DNA from: 40-80 sp964503665
GTDB taxonomy: Bacteria > Bacteroidota > Bacteroidia > Flavobacteriales_D > Crocinitomicaceae
Reading direction: 5' to 3'
Assembly (NCBI GenBank): GCA_964503665.1
Contig: CAZDAR010000075.1
Coordinates: 1 to 10,826, forward strand
Length of the DNA: 10,826 nt
The notes under the pieces were generated by a model. The model searched no databases and was not told where the DNA came from. It was given only the letters and a program-made list of their open reading frames with translations. This document shows positions 1-6,427 of this stretch, piece after piece (within the stretch, counting starts at the first letter, position 1; each line of letters begins with the position of its first letter). The translations under genes and the position numbers were made by a program.

Positions 1-107
1 TCACTTTCCTTATTTAATTCAGGCTTAACATTAGGAGAAAAAACGGCAGGTAACAGCAAGTTAGCGTAATTGCCGAGTTCGTGGTTAATTGAAATTTCTG
101 TTTTCAT
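1..107 (-). CDS. Partial cassette ORF, N-terminal 35 residues, continues past the left edge
   Basis: The ATG at 105-107 opens a frame that stays open to the window edge (MKTEISINHE...NKES). I do not recognise the product. Only the N-terminus is present, so no domain can be assigned. The ATG lies in the loop of attC-like site A, and the codons for LGNYANLL come from the L' arm of that site. The presumed crossover falls between the CTG and TTA codons, so the first ~18 residues belong to the site and the rest to the next cassette. An A/T-rich leader precedes the ATG and no Shine-Dalgarno is visible. The peptide NYANLLLPA resembles NFANTLLGA at the same place in the ORF starting at 9951. Translation itself is inferred, not shown. 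Confidence 0.55.
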   Translation of the reverse strand, partial: MKTEISINHELGNYANLLLPAVFSPNVKPELNKES

Positions 108-182
108 ATAAAGTTTATTTTTAAATTTAACATTTGTTTTTCAAAATCGGCAACTACGCCAACCGCCATAACGTTAGGCGTA
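45..182 (-). repeat. attC-like recombination site A, large loop with start codon
   Basis: Minus-strand order is R'' TACGCCTAAC (173-182), L'' GGTTGGCGTAGTTGCCGA (147-164), a ~70-nt A/T-rich loop, L' TCGGCAATTACGCTAACT (59-76) and R' GTTACCTGCC (45-54). The arms pair over 18 nt with three G.T wobbles and no mismatches on the minus strand. R'' contains the stop codon of the ORF ending at 174, and the loop contains the ATG at 107. Architecture matches integron attC sites, although a loop this long with a start codon is unusual. Confidence 0.75.
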
Positions 183-374
183 ATTTTTACCACACCTACT
201 ACATTTGGCTACTTTTGGCATACGACCATCACTCGGTACATATCCAAATTCATCTATACAATCTTGCATTTTACAAGTAAATTGATGCCAGCCTAATTTA
301 CAAAGTAATCTACCAATAAAACTACGCCTAACATCAGGTTGCTTCAATGGCTTGGTTATGTTTTCTTTTGACAT
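174..374 (-). CDS. Small Cys/His-rich protein, DUF1660-like, started from an attC loop
   Basis: This 66-residue ORF has a body beginning LLCKLGWH (about residues 23-30) and ending CSRCGKNYA. It looks like the short phage/prophage zinc-ribbon-type proteins related to DUF1660, where a Met normally sits directly before the LLCK-like motif. The likely metal ligands are Cys25, His30, Cys34 and the CxxC at the C-terminus. Here no Met precedes LLCK within the cassette. The nearest ATG (374) is inside the loop of attC-like site B, and the presumed crossover (GTTAGGCGTA, 323-332) falls at Val15. The stop TAA lies inside R'' of site A. The cassette ends, R' at 323-332 and R'' at 173-182, are complementary over 10 of 10 bases. 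Family assignment is from pattern memory. Confidence 0.7.
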   Translation of the reverse strand: MSKENITKPLKQPDVRRSFIGRLLCKLGWHQFTCKMQDCIDEFGYVPSDGRMPKVAKCSRCGKNYA

Positions 375-459
375 ATTTTCGTTTATTTAAAGTTTTTAAT
401 TCTAATTAATTTTATCGGTTAAAGTCGCCACTAAAGCAACCTGCGAACCGTTATATGCT
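323..459 (-). repeat. attC-like recombination site B, large loop with start codon
   Basis: Minus-strand order is R'' AGCATATAAC (450-459), L'' CAGGTTGCTTTAGTGGC (427-443), a loop of about 75 nt with the ATG at 374, L' GCCATTGAAGCAACCTG (335-351) and R' GTTAGGCGTA (323-332). The 17-nt arms pair with two G.T wobbles on the minus strand. The loop begins GACTTTAACCGATAAAATTA, similar to the AACCGAAAGATAAATTAA of site G. Confidence 0.75.
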
Positions 460-880
460 ATGCAGACAAAATCTTTCCGCATTTCAAACACTTTGCAGGC
501 GACATTTCGCCATCACCAATAATTGAAGCGTAAGGGTGTTCACACTCTTTAGGCTCTTGCTTATCAAAATGTTCATACCTCGCCCCCATTGTATATGACT
601 TGTAATTTATATTTTGCGGACATTCATTAAACATATTAAAATCAACACCATCACTTTGCCAATCTAAAATCAATCCTTTGGGTTGTTTAGTGTTTATGTC
701 TAAAATAATATCTGATAAATTGAAAAAATATTGACAAGCGAATAATGCAATACCGCCAATTTCATCACCTACCCAACCATCAAAATCAATCTGTTGTTTA
801 TTGGAAAACTTTTGAACCCATTCATTGCAAACAAATTCATATTGTCTATTAAGTTCTTGTAATTTAACCGTCTTTGCCAT
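458..880 (-). CDS. Cassette-encoded hypothetical protein with C-terminal zinc-ribbon-like tail
   Basis: The start is taken at the ATG at 878-880 (MAKTVKLQELNRQ), giving 140 residues. A GTG further upstream at 907 is possible but sits on the R' sequence. The N-terminal two thirds are soluble and acidic (FDGWVGDEIGG, IILDINTKQ) and match no family I can name. The last ~30 residues hold CEHPYASIIGDG and a CLKCGK knuckle, a Cx1H...CxxC arrangement seen in small phage and cassette proteins. The TAG stop lies directly against R'' of site B. R' (909-917) and R'' (450-458) of this unit are complementary over 9-10 bases, so this gene is the sole cargo of one cassette. It has its own start codon, unlike its downstream neighbour. 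Confidence 0.8.
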   Translation of the reverse strand: MAKTVKLQELNRQYEFVCNEWVQKFSNKQQIDFDGWVGDEIGGIALFACQYFFNLSDIILDINTKQPKGLILDWQSDGVDFNMFNECPQNINYKSYTMGARYEHFDKQEPKECEHPYASIIGDGEMSPAKCLKCGKILSA

Positions 881-908
881 CTTTAATTTTACCCTTTCAA
901 AAAGCACA

Positions 909-966
909 GCATATAACAGGGTATTTATTATATGTGGGCTGACGTTCTAAAATTCAGCCGTAGAAC
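909..966 (-). repeat. Cassette R' plus interleaved palindromes, atypical attC-like remnant
   Basis: GTTATATGC (909-917, minus) is the R' of the cassette carrying the gene at 458-880. Beyond it no matching L''/L' arms are seen. Instead two 6-bp inverted repeats are interleaved on the plus strand: GGCTGA (937-942) with TCAGCC (954-959), and GTTCTA (944-949) with TAGAAC (961-966). This is an H-type pseudoknot arrangement. About 65 bases of A/T-rich sequence without a gene follow before the gene ending at 1034. Confidence 0.5.
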
Positions 967-1033
967 ATCTAATCATTAATTATTTTCTTCTAAATATAAA
1001 TAAAACGAAATAAACCTTTGTTAAACATTTTTT

Positions 1034-1264
1034 TTATTCTTTTAATCCAATTACACACCATGCCATTAGTATTCCTTTATCTCCAATAAGTTCAAATAAA
1101 TGCCAACGGTCATATCTATATTTGTAGATTGCGATGTTGAATTTATTAAACTTCGTAGGATCATCTTTCTTTGGTCTTACGCTACCAAGTGGAGTTGAAT
1201 AACTATCAATTACCCATTCTTGGTTGTCTGCCAATTTTGGAGCGTTCATTATTTCCATTGTCAA
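1034..1264 (-). CDS. Hypothetical small protein
   Basis: A 76-residue ORF with likely globular composition (EWVIDSYSTPLGSVRP, YKYRYDRWHLFELIGDKG, AWCVIGLKE). I do not recognise it. Three in-frame ATGs (1264, 1258, 1249) compete, and all overlap the upstream ORF (1206-1439) in another frame by 44-59 nt. The later ATG beginning MNAPKLADNQEW is also plausible. It ends just before the A/T-rich stretch that borders the left cassette region. Nothing in the sequence indicates function. A frameshift in one of the two overlapping ORFs cannot be excluded. Confidence 0.55.
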   Translation of the reverse strand: MTMEIMNAPKLADNQEWVIDSYSTPLGSVRPKKDDPTKFNKFNIAIYKYRYDRWHLFELIGDKGILMAWCVIGLKE

Positions 1265-1439
1265 TCATTTTAAATTCTTTAATAAAAGCGATGGAGGGAA
1301 TAATTATGTCCTCTATCATGTTATGCTTTCTAATCTTTACTACACAAGTGTTAATGCTATGGTCAAACCAATAATCTAACACTACCGCATTAGTCCCATC
1401 AAATAAACTAATCCATCTACTATTCTTTGTAAAAACCAT
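1206..1439 (-). CDS. Hypothetical small protein with its own promoter
   Basis: A 77-residue ORF starting MVFTKNSRWISLFDG. It has a hydrophobic/aromatic first half (VVLDYWFDHSINTCVVKI) and a basic, polar tail that lies entirely in the region shared with the next ORF, so the natural C-terminus may be shorter. No family is recognised. A TAnnTTTG promoter motif sits about 25 nt upstream of the ATG and a hairpin terminator of the preceding operon lies upstream of that. This gene therefore probably starts an independent transcript with the gene at 1034-1264. Confidence 0.55.
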   Translation of the reverse strand: MVFTKNSRWISLFDGTNAVVLDYWFDHSINTCVVKIRKHNMIEDIIIPSIAFIKEFKMIDNGNNERSKIGRQPRMGN

Positions 1440-1463
1440 TCGCTACTCTCATCAATTTAAACA

Positions 1464-1471
1464 CAAATGTA
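1464..1471 (-). promoter_or_regulatory. Bacteroidota-type -7 promoter motif TACATTTG
   Basis: TACATTTG on the minus strand fits the TAnnTTTG -7 consensus of Bacteroidota sigma-ABfr promoters exactly. It lies 25 nt upstream of the ATG at 1439 and downstream of the terminator at 1503-1536. No good -33 TTTG element is seen at the usual spacing, so the call rests on the -7 element and on position. Confidence 0.45.
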
Positions 1472-1502
1472 AACAATATATTTGTTATTTTGTGTAATAA
1501 GT

Positions 1503-1536
1503 AAAAAAATCGGCTACTTAATTTCACCGATTTTTT
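1503..1536 (-). terminator. Hairpin terminator of the exonuclease operon, probably bidirectional
   Basis: The arms AAAAAATCGG (1504-1513) and CCGATTTTTT (1527-1536) form a 10-bp stem with a 13-nt loop, followed by a T run on the minus strand. It starts about 15 nt after the stop codon of the exonuclease gene and marks the end of the long minus-strand operon. Confidence 0.75.
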
Positions 1537-1550
1537 CGTAGTTGTAGTTG

Positions 1551-2492
1551 TTATTTCGTTAATTCTTTAATAAAAGCCTTAGCGTTATCACTAAGTTTAT
1601 CTTTAAGACACGCTCTGATAATGATTGCTAAATTTGCTTTTTCACTTTTATCTAAAGTGCTTGAAGCTTCAGTTAACTTTTTAATATCACTGTCTGTAAT
1701 TGTTCCGTTATCAAATATTTTAGTAAGGATTGGAATGTTTACTTCTTTTACATTTGTATCTAAAGTAATAACTTCTCCTTTATTTACATACACTACATCA
1801 TCAAACTTGAATGTGCTTTCTCCTTTGAAACGTCTGAATACGTTGAAAGTAGCGATTGTGTCCAATGAGCAGTAGTCAGCAATTCGTGAAAGTTCGCCAT
1901 TGTAATAAGCTTTTCCAACTTCATCGCCTACTAAATCTACCTTACTAACTTCTAATCCCAATGCTAAAGATAATGCAAATAAAGAAGATCCATACCCTCC
2001 AGTACCAAAAGATTTCCACAATTCATTTGTGCATAATAAACTTTGTTCCCAGGGCTTCTTGTTAGATTCATCTAAAATGGAAGGTATTTCCATATTATTG
2101 ATGATATATCTTTTAGCTAAGAAAGGAAAGTCAAAGAACTTTGAGGCATGACCTATTAATCTAAACTTACTAAAGTTAACTAAATCGTTAGCTAATTGTT
2201 TGAGAAGAAGAAACTCATGATCTGAAGTGTATTGCTTACATCTAAGTTCGTTTCCTTTCATATAAGCAAGCGAAACTGTTACTACTTTAGAGAACTCGGG
2301 GTAGAGAGGGGCTGCTTCAAACCAAAGTTTTTCCAACTCTTCATAATCAGGAACTTTACCTTCATGTTTATTTTTATAAGCCCAAGCTTCTTTCCAGTCA
2401 TCAGAAAGTTCATCAAATTTATTTACTAATCTTACTGTTTCAATATCAATAGCTACAACGCTACTTGAATCGATATGGCTTACTGCTTTCAT
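1551..2492 (-). CDS. DnaQ/PolB-like 3'-5' exonuclease
   Basis: A 313-residue protein with the three exonuclease motifs of the DnaQ/RNase H fold: motif I VVAIDIET (Asp16, Glu18), motif II LIGHASKFFDFPFL (Asp121) and motif III YCSLD (Tyr207, Asp211). Spacing fits the predicted 3'-5' exonucleases related to the proofreading domain of family B DNA polymerases, which cut single-stranded DNA from the 3' end using two metal ions. Residues after about 235 form an extra C-terminal region that I cannot assign. No polymerase domain is present. Its ATGA start overlaps the stop of the PD-(D/E)XK nuclease gene, so the two are translationally coupled and probably act together in phage-type DNA replication or recombination. 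A terminator follows. Confidence 0.9.
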   Translation of the reverse strand: MKAVSHIDSSSVVAIDIETVRLVNKFDELSDDWKEAWAYKNKHEGKVPDYEELEKLWFEAAPLYPEFSKVVTVSLAYMKGNELRCKQYTSDHEFLLLKQLANDLVNFSKFRLIGHASKFFDFPFLAKRYIINNMEIPSILDESNKKPWEQSLLCTNELWKSFGTGGYGSSLFALSLALGLEVSKVDLVGDEVGKAYYNGELSRIADYCSLDTIATFNVFRRFKGESTFKFDDVVYVNKGEVITLDTNVKEVNIPILTKIFDNGTITDSDIKKLTEASSTLDKSEKANLAIIIRACLKDKLSDNAKAFIKELTK

Positions 2493-3169
2493 TTATTAAT
2501 TTTTAAAAAGGTTTTATACAATTCAGACACTTCAAATACGGTCGCTTTAGCTTGCATTAGAACACCTTGTATTCTTGCAGGAGATATATCTATTGGGTGA
2601 TACCACACTTGTTCACCTACGGACAGCAAATCTCTTCTATTCTCCATTCCGAACACATTTCCTTTTCGTTCAATTATACAAACTTCGGCTTCTTTAGGAT
2701 ATTCACCTGTGATTACTTTAACGCCTTCAGCATATAGAGGAAGTTGAATGTAATCAGGTTCATAGTATCGTTTTTTACTATTTTGACTTGCTGTTTTATA
2801 ATCACGTATCTTTTTGAATCCTGAAGAAGCATCGTCAATATAACCTAATAGATATACATTTTCAAAGAGTGGTATTTTAATTTCTTGCTGAAACACTCCT
2901 AATGGTTCTATTTGGTTTAGCGTTGCTTTTTCTTTATCTGTAAGGTTGTATTCTCTATCTATGTGACAGATATAATCTTCTACTTCAGCACCAAACTCAG
3001 CCCATCCAGCATCGGGGAACTGTTCACCGAAGAAGTAAGATCTGATATATTCAAGTTTTCCTTCTATTCCGAGATTGAATGATTTAAGCGATTTGAAGCT
3101 TGTAAGTTGTGAGTAAGAGATGTAATACTTTCCTTCACTATCTCTTCTTGGCAAAATTATTTCTGTCAT
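2489..3169 (-). CDS. PD-(D/E)XK family nuclease (RecB/Cas4-like)
   Basis: A 226-residue protein. The N-terminus has SYSQLTSF (19-26), then FGAEVEDYI (59-67), GYID (109-112, Asp112), RDYKTAS (122-128, Asp123 and Lys125) and QLPLYA (142-147). This order (conserved helix Glu, Asp, DxK, QxxxY) is the signature of RecB-like/Cas4-like exonucleases of the PD-(D/E)XK superfamily. It probably trims DNA ends. There are no CRISPR genes and no Cys cluster of the Cas4 iron-sulfur type, so a phage replication or recombination nuclease is the better reading. It overlaps both neighbours by ATGA (with the exonuclease downstream and the conserved hypothetical gene upstream). Confidence 0.88.
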   Translation of the reverse strand: MTEIILPRRDSEGKYYISYSQLTSFKSLKSFNLGIEGKLEYIRSYFFGEQFPDAGWAEFGAEVEDYICHIDREYNLTDKEKATLNQIEPLGVFQQEIKIPLFENVYLLGYIDDASSGFKKIRDYKTASQNSKKRYYEPDYIQLPLYAEGVKVITGEYPKEAEVCIIERKGNVFGMENRRDLLSVGEQVWYHPIDISPARIQGVLMQAKATVFEVSELYKTFLKINK

Positions 3170-3627
3170 TTTTTAATTCTAATTAAGTGAGGTGGAACTC
3201 CAACTCCTTTGCCATTTGAAATATCTTCTAATGTTAATTCAACTATTTGTTGTTTTTCAGCATCTTCTACTTCTTTCATTTGATTCCATTCTACAATTTT
3301 GATGCTGTCTCTTGCTTCTTCTAATGTCTTGCTGTTAAACCAGCATATATATTTTCCGTTTTTTTTCATGTGAAAAACTCCTTGAAGCCATTCATCATAG
3401 TCATTGTCTCTCACTAACACTACTCTGTCAACTGGTTTAAGTTCATATTCGTGATGTGAAAGTAACTGTTTTTCATTTTTTTCATTAGAATAATAGTAAG
3501 CTAATGGAAGCGAATCAAATGATACTTTTATAGGAAGCTTAGCGTCTTTAATTATATCGATAACTATTCCCCAACCAAAGCGAATATCAAATACTTTGTC
3601 GCTGATTTTAAATTCTCTTTCTTTCAT
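3166..3627 (-). CDS. Conserved phage-type hypothetical protein with N-terminal KVFDIRFGWG motif
   Basis: A 153-residue protein. The N-terminus (KISDKVFDIRFGWGIVIDI, about residues 7-25) followed by PIKVSFDSLPLAYYY resembles a small beta-barrel seen in Bacteroidota phage hypotheticals. The tail ELTLEDISNGKGVGVPPHLIRIKK is a short helical motif common at the C-termini of such proteins. No catalytic residues are evident and I cannot name a function. It overlaps the downstream nuclease by ATGA, so it belongs to the same operon. The frame is open upstream of the ATG to the preceding stop and encodes QWVKEFVELN there, which may be a decayed tail of the upstream gene. Confidence 0.8.
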   Translation of the reverse strand: MKEREFKISDKVFDIRFGWGIVIDIIKDAKLPIKVSFDSLPLAYYYSNEKNEKQLLSHHEYELKPVDRVVLVRDNDYDEWLQGVFHMKKNGKYICWFNSKTLEEARDSIKIVEWNQMKEVEDAEKQQIVELTLEDISNGKGVGVPPHLIRIKK

Positions 3628-3672
3628 AATTTTTTTATTTAATTCAACAAACTCTTTTACCCATTGTTTTTT

Positions 3673-3945
3673 TTATTGCTCCCAGCCTTTTATATAAAAC
3701 TCTTGAAGTGTACCAACAAAACATCCTATAAAGACTCTATCTNNNNNNNNNNNNNNNNNNNNNNNNNNNNNNNNNNNNNNNNNNNNNNNNNNNNNNNNNN
3801 NNNNNNNNNNNNNNNNNNNNNNNNNNNNNNNNNNNNNNNNNNAGCAATATAACACTTCAACATTCCCAACTATCTTATAGCTATTAAAATCTTTTACTCC
3901 TTGTTTGATAAGGTCGTAAAATTCTTGTTCTGTGATTTCTTTCAT
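3673..3945 (-). CDS. Hypothetical protein interrupted by an assembly gap
   Basis: The N-terminal 34 residues (MKEITEQEFYDLIKQG...VEVLYC) and a C-terminal segment (DRVFIGCFVGTLQEF...GWEQ) flank a 100-N gap. The N-terminal ITEQEFYDLIKQGV pattern is typical of small phage proteins of unknown function. Because the gap length is a placeholder, it is not certain that both ends belong to one frame or one gene. After the stop, the same frame encodes QWVKEFVELN and runs into the next gene. Confidence 0.55.
   Translation of the reverse strand: MKEITEQEFYDLIKQGVKDFNSYKIVGNVEVLYCXXXXXXXXXXXXXXXXXXXXXXXXXXXXXXXXXXDRVFIGCFVGTLQEFYIKGWEQ
3743..3842. other. Scaffold gap of 100 N
   Basis: Exactly 100 N bases, the usual placeholder for a gap of unknown size. 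The gene around it cannot be read through. Confidence 0.95.
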
Positions 3946-3955
3946 AATATATTAA

Positions 3956-4306
3956 TTAATCTGTATAATAATCCATCTGATGAAAAATATGAAACATTCT
4001 ATTGTTTAAAGACTTAGCATATTCTCTTGACCACCAATCACTTATGTAGGGGTTACTAGTGGAATACATTGTCGTTATTCTTGGTGCTGTCATAGTAATA
4101 TGAAAATCAATAGATTTTCCATCATCGCTTTCTTTTATAAATTCAATTGATTGTAAAATCTTTATTCGACTCCAATCTAAATAAAGAACACAATTTAAAA
4201 TAAATATCTCACCCTTTGTTTTTAAGTTTAGGTGCTTAATATATCTATCTAATTCAGCTTTTTGTTTTTTATTTCTAGGCATTAGCATTGCTTCACATTT
4301 ATTCAT
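3956..4306 (-). CDS. Hypothetical protein
   Basis: A 116-residue ORF starting MNKCEAMLMPRNKKQKAELD. The N-terminal part is a basic helix, the middle is beta-rich (EIFILNCVLYLDWSRIKILQ, SIDFHITMTAPRI) and the C-terminus is aromatic (YISDWWSREYAKS, FHIFHQMDYYTD). I do not recognise the family and no motif suggests activity. The AACAATTTAAAAT leader just upstream of the ATG is also present upstream of the gene starting at 7889. It lies 10 nt from the next gene downstream and is probably in the main operon. Confidence 0.7.
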   Translation of the reverse strand: MNKCEAMLMPRNKKQKAELDRYIKHLNLKTKGEIFILNCVLYLDWSRIKILQSIEFIKESDDGKSIDFHITMTAPRITTMYSTSNPYISDWWSREYAKSLNNRMFHIFHQMDYYTD

Positions 4307-4307
4307 C

Positions 4308-4376
4308 TTATTTTAAATTGTTAAACATTTTTTCCTCACTTAACTCATCTATCCAATCTTTTATTGTTGATAGGTG
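4308..4376 (-). pseudogene. Short start-less reading frame, possible C-terminal gene remnant
   Basis: The frame between two TAA stops encodes TIKDWIDELSEEKMFNNLK with no upstream ATG. TIKDWI-ELPE-like helices occur in small Bacteroidota phage proteins, which suggests the tail of a deleted gene. It could equally be only the leader of the gene starting at 4306. The rest of the interval to 4423 is A/T-rich, with a promoter-like TAATATTTG (4383-4391) and no gene. Confidence 0.3.
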
Positions 4377-4423
4377 TTAAATCAAATATTATAGGTATTT
4401 TTACTTTGATTAAATAGTTATAA

Positions 4424-5609
4424 TTAATTATTTAAGAAAAAGTCTTTAAATACCTGCCAATTATACTGACCTTCAGTATAATCAATAGCTTCTTGAATAG
4501 TCATTTTATCTTTGATGTCCTTATCATTAAGAAAATATCTAACACCAGTTTCACAAGCTCCAGTTATGCTTCTATAAGCTAAAATTAGTTCTTCTTTACT
4601 TTTAACATCATCTAATTTCCAACTCTCAAATTCAGATAAATCTTTTGTTGTTCTTTTGTATATTAAAGATTCTTTTGCTTCTTTAATTGTTGCTCCATGA
4701 GCATGGTATTCCCCATCTATTACAATATAGCTTTCTTTTTCTTCACCTTGATTTATTACCTTGAGAACATTACCTTTTTGAGATATTACCTTAGAAACAA
4801 TGTTGTCTATGATTTCTATTCTATCAGTTTCATTTGGAAAATGATAAAAATCTTCACCTTGTAATTTAGTAATATAACCTTTCTTGCCATAAGGTAATAT
4901 TTTAATCGTATTATACTCTTTGGTTAGTGTAATCACTTCAAAAATATCTCTTCTAATTACAACACAATCAGACCCTGTATTAAATGTACAATCAGACCCT
5001 GTATTAAATGTACAATCATACTCTGTATTAAATGTACAATAATACTCTGTGTTAAATGTACAATTAGACCCTGTATTAAATGTACAATAATACTCTGTGT
5101 TAAATGTACAATTAGACCCTGTATTNNNNNNNNNNNNNNNNNNNNNNNNNNNNNNNNNNNNNNNNNNNNNNNNNNNNNNNNNNNNNNNNNNNNNNNNNNN
5201 NNNNNNNNNNNNNNNNNNNNNNNNNACAATCATACTCTGTGTTAAATGTACAATTAGACCCTGTATTAAATGTACAATCAGACCCTGTATTAAATGTACA
5301 ATCATACTCTGTATTAAATGTACAATAATACTCTGTGTTAAATGTACAATTAGACCCTGTATTAAATGTACAATCATACTCTGTGTTAAATATACAATTA
5401 GACCCTGTATTAAATGTACAATCATACCCTGTATCAAATGTACAATTAGACCCTGTAGTAAATGTACAATCATTAATATCTTTAAAATCAAGAACTAAAT
5501 AATTTTCATCACTTGAAAATGTTTTAGTTTTTTCACACCAAGAGAATTTGTCTAAATCTAAAGGTTTTCCATTCTGTAAAACTCTTTTTTGAACTTCTTT
5601 TTTATTCAT
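4424..5609 (-). CDS. Octapeptide-repeat (CTFNTGSN/CTFNTEYD) solenoid protein with C-terminal domain
   Basis: The start is taken at the ATG at 5607-5609 (MNKKEVQKRVLQNG), which overlaps the upstream stop by 8 nt; a GTG 6 nt upstream is less likely. After ~50 residues of N-terminal domain (LDKFSWCEKTKTF, YLVLDFKDIND) come tandem 8-residue units CTFNT-GS-N/D or CTFNT-EY-D/Y, then CVVIRRDIFEVI and a ~160-residue C-terminal domain (YHAHGATIKEAKESLIYK, ITGACETGVRYF). The regular Cys-Phe-Thr spacing suggests a beta-solenoid. The layout resembles phage proteins in which a CTFNTG array ends in NCVVIRRD. The 100-N gap lies inside the array and shifts the apparent frame by one. Since all units are 24 nt, the real gene must be in frame through it. 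Function is unknown. Confidence 0.8.
4971..5472 (-). repeat. 24-bp tandem coding repeat array, at least 16 units
   Basis: Units of 24 bp (minus strand TGTACATTTAATACA plus a variable 9 bp) start at 4971 and recur every 24 bases to the gap, then from 5233 to 5472. Most units are identical except codons 6-8, which toggle between GGGTCT(A/G)AT and GAGTAT(G/T)AT. Copy number is unknown because of the gap: 5115 to 5233 is 118 bases, not a multiple of 24. Confidence 0.9.
5126..5225. other. Scaffold gap of 100 N inside the repeat array
   Basis: Exactly 100 N bases, placed where short-read assembly would collapse or break on 24-bp repeats. The number of missing units is unknown. Confidence 0.95.
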
Positions 5610-5922
5610 AATCACTCATTAATTTATTAAAAATTTCTTTCTCCTCATCGCTCAATTCTTCATGCGTGGGAGCGACATAGCCACGCAGCATCTCATCTTC
5701 TGTAATATCTGACCAATCAGGAGAAGATGACATGGCTGGAATAAATTGTGGAGTATTGTTTTCTATTGGAAAACCTGCGTTTTTTATTTTGTATAACTTT
5801 GCTTTAACTTGCCGTTCTGATACACCAATAGCTTCGGCTATCTCCAAGTAAGTCATGCTACCATCATTTTCTTTCATAAAGGCTATTTGCCAATCTTGGA
5901 ATATAAAGAAAGATTTTTTCAT
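5602..5922 (-). CDS. Helix-turn-helix protein, putative DNA-binding
   Basis: A 106-residue protein. Residues about 10-47 (DWQIAFMKEN, TYLEIAEAIGVSERQVKAKLYKI) form a three-helix unit with a clear HTH core AEAIGVSERQVKAKL, as in sigma-70 region 4-like or GcrA-like small regulators. The rest is acidic and Pro-rich (PQFIPAMSSSPDWSDITEDE, PTHEELSDEEKEIF) and may contact a protein partner. It overlaps the upstream gene by ATGA and the downstream octapeptide-repeat gene by 8 nt. It is probably a phage transcription or packaging-related regulator; which cannot be decided from the sequence. Confidence 0.75.
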   Translation of the reverse strand: MKKSFFIFQDWQIAFMKENDGSMTYLEIAEAIGVSERQVKAKLYKIKNAGFPIENNTPQFIPAMSSSPDWSDITEDEMLRGYVAPTHEELSDEEKEIFNKLMSDYE

Positions 5923-6425
5923 TTTGAATTACAAATATAATCTTTTAATTTTAAAAGATAGTTGTTTAACTCATTGTTTTCCATTGAAGCTAACTCTAAA
6001 GATAGAGTTGTTGCCGATTGCTTACCTAATTCTATACGGTTATATATACTAATGTCGTAGGATAATTTGACTTTATCTCTTCTCGAACCCTCGCTGAGAA
6101 CTATACTAATTATCTCAGCTAAATCATTAGTTACAAACACAAGTTCTCCATCCTCTGTGAAACCATAACCTTGATCGTTAACGGTTGTTTCATCAAATTC
6201 AGTATAGTGAAAATCATCAACTGAATCACTGAAGCAATCATCATCTTCATCACTATCTGTGTTGTATTCTTCATGCAGTTCAAAAAAAGATTTGCCAAAC
6301 TTTTCTTGACAATACTTATTAGCGTCAATTTGGTTCTCAATGAATAAATCATTAATAACAAAACCAGTTGAACATCCTCGTCTTGTGATTGCACATCTTC
6401 GAGGTAATAGATATTCAGTATTCAT
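5919..6425 (-). CDS. Conserved phage-type hypothetical protein (LLPRRCAITRRG motif)
   Basis: The start is taken at the ATG at 6425 (MNTEYLLPRRCAITRRGCSTGFVIND), 2 nt after the upstream stop. An ATG at 6449 would overlap that gene. The N-terminus resembles small Bacteroidota phage proteins that begin YLLPKRCAVTGEGMNEG, with paired Cys residues that may bind metal. A long acidic segment (NTDSDEDDDCFSDSVDDF) follows, and the last ~60 residues are helical (DLAEIISIVLSEGSRRDKVK, NELNNYLLKLKDYI) and may be a separate module. No function is known to me. It overlaps the HTH gene by ATGA. Confidence 0.7.
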   Translation of the reverse strand: MNTEYLLPRRCAITRRGCSTGFVINDLFIENQIDANKYCQEKFGKSFFELHEEYNTDSDEDDDCFSDSVDDFHYTEFDETTVNDQGYGFTEDGELVFVTNDLAEIISIVLSEGSRRDKVKLSYDISIYNRIELGKQSATTLSLELASMENNELNNYLLKLKDYICNSK

Positions 6426-6427
6426 AA

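Noticed and set aside
1018..1033. Repeat of TTGTTAAACATTTTTT at 1018 and 4318
   Set aside because: A 16-base A/T-rich match in low-complexity leaders; not enough to call an element.
1171..1374. Plus-strand ORF over the small gene pair
   Set aside because: It lies opposite two better minus-strand ORFs and has no protein-like features; treated as a shadow.
4971..5472. CRISPR array
   Set aside because: 24-bp units are directly adjacent without unique spacers and encode an in-frame peptide repeat; no cas genes are present. The RecB/Cas4-like nuclease lacks the Cas4 Cys cluster.
5097..5498. Plus-strand and alternative-frame ORFs through the 24-bp array (CTIRPCIK, LIQGLIVH repeats)
   Set aside because: Every frame of a tandem 24-bp repeat without stops is open. 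Only the CTFNT frame connects to N- and C-terminal domains.
6131..6394. Second minus-strand ORF inside the gene at 5919-6425
   Set aside because: Alternative frame of a gene with clear phage-type N-terminus; Leu/Met/Ile-rich shadow composition.
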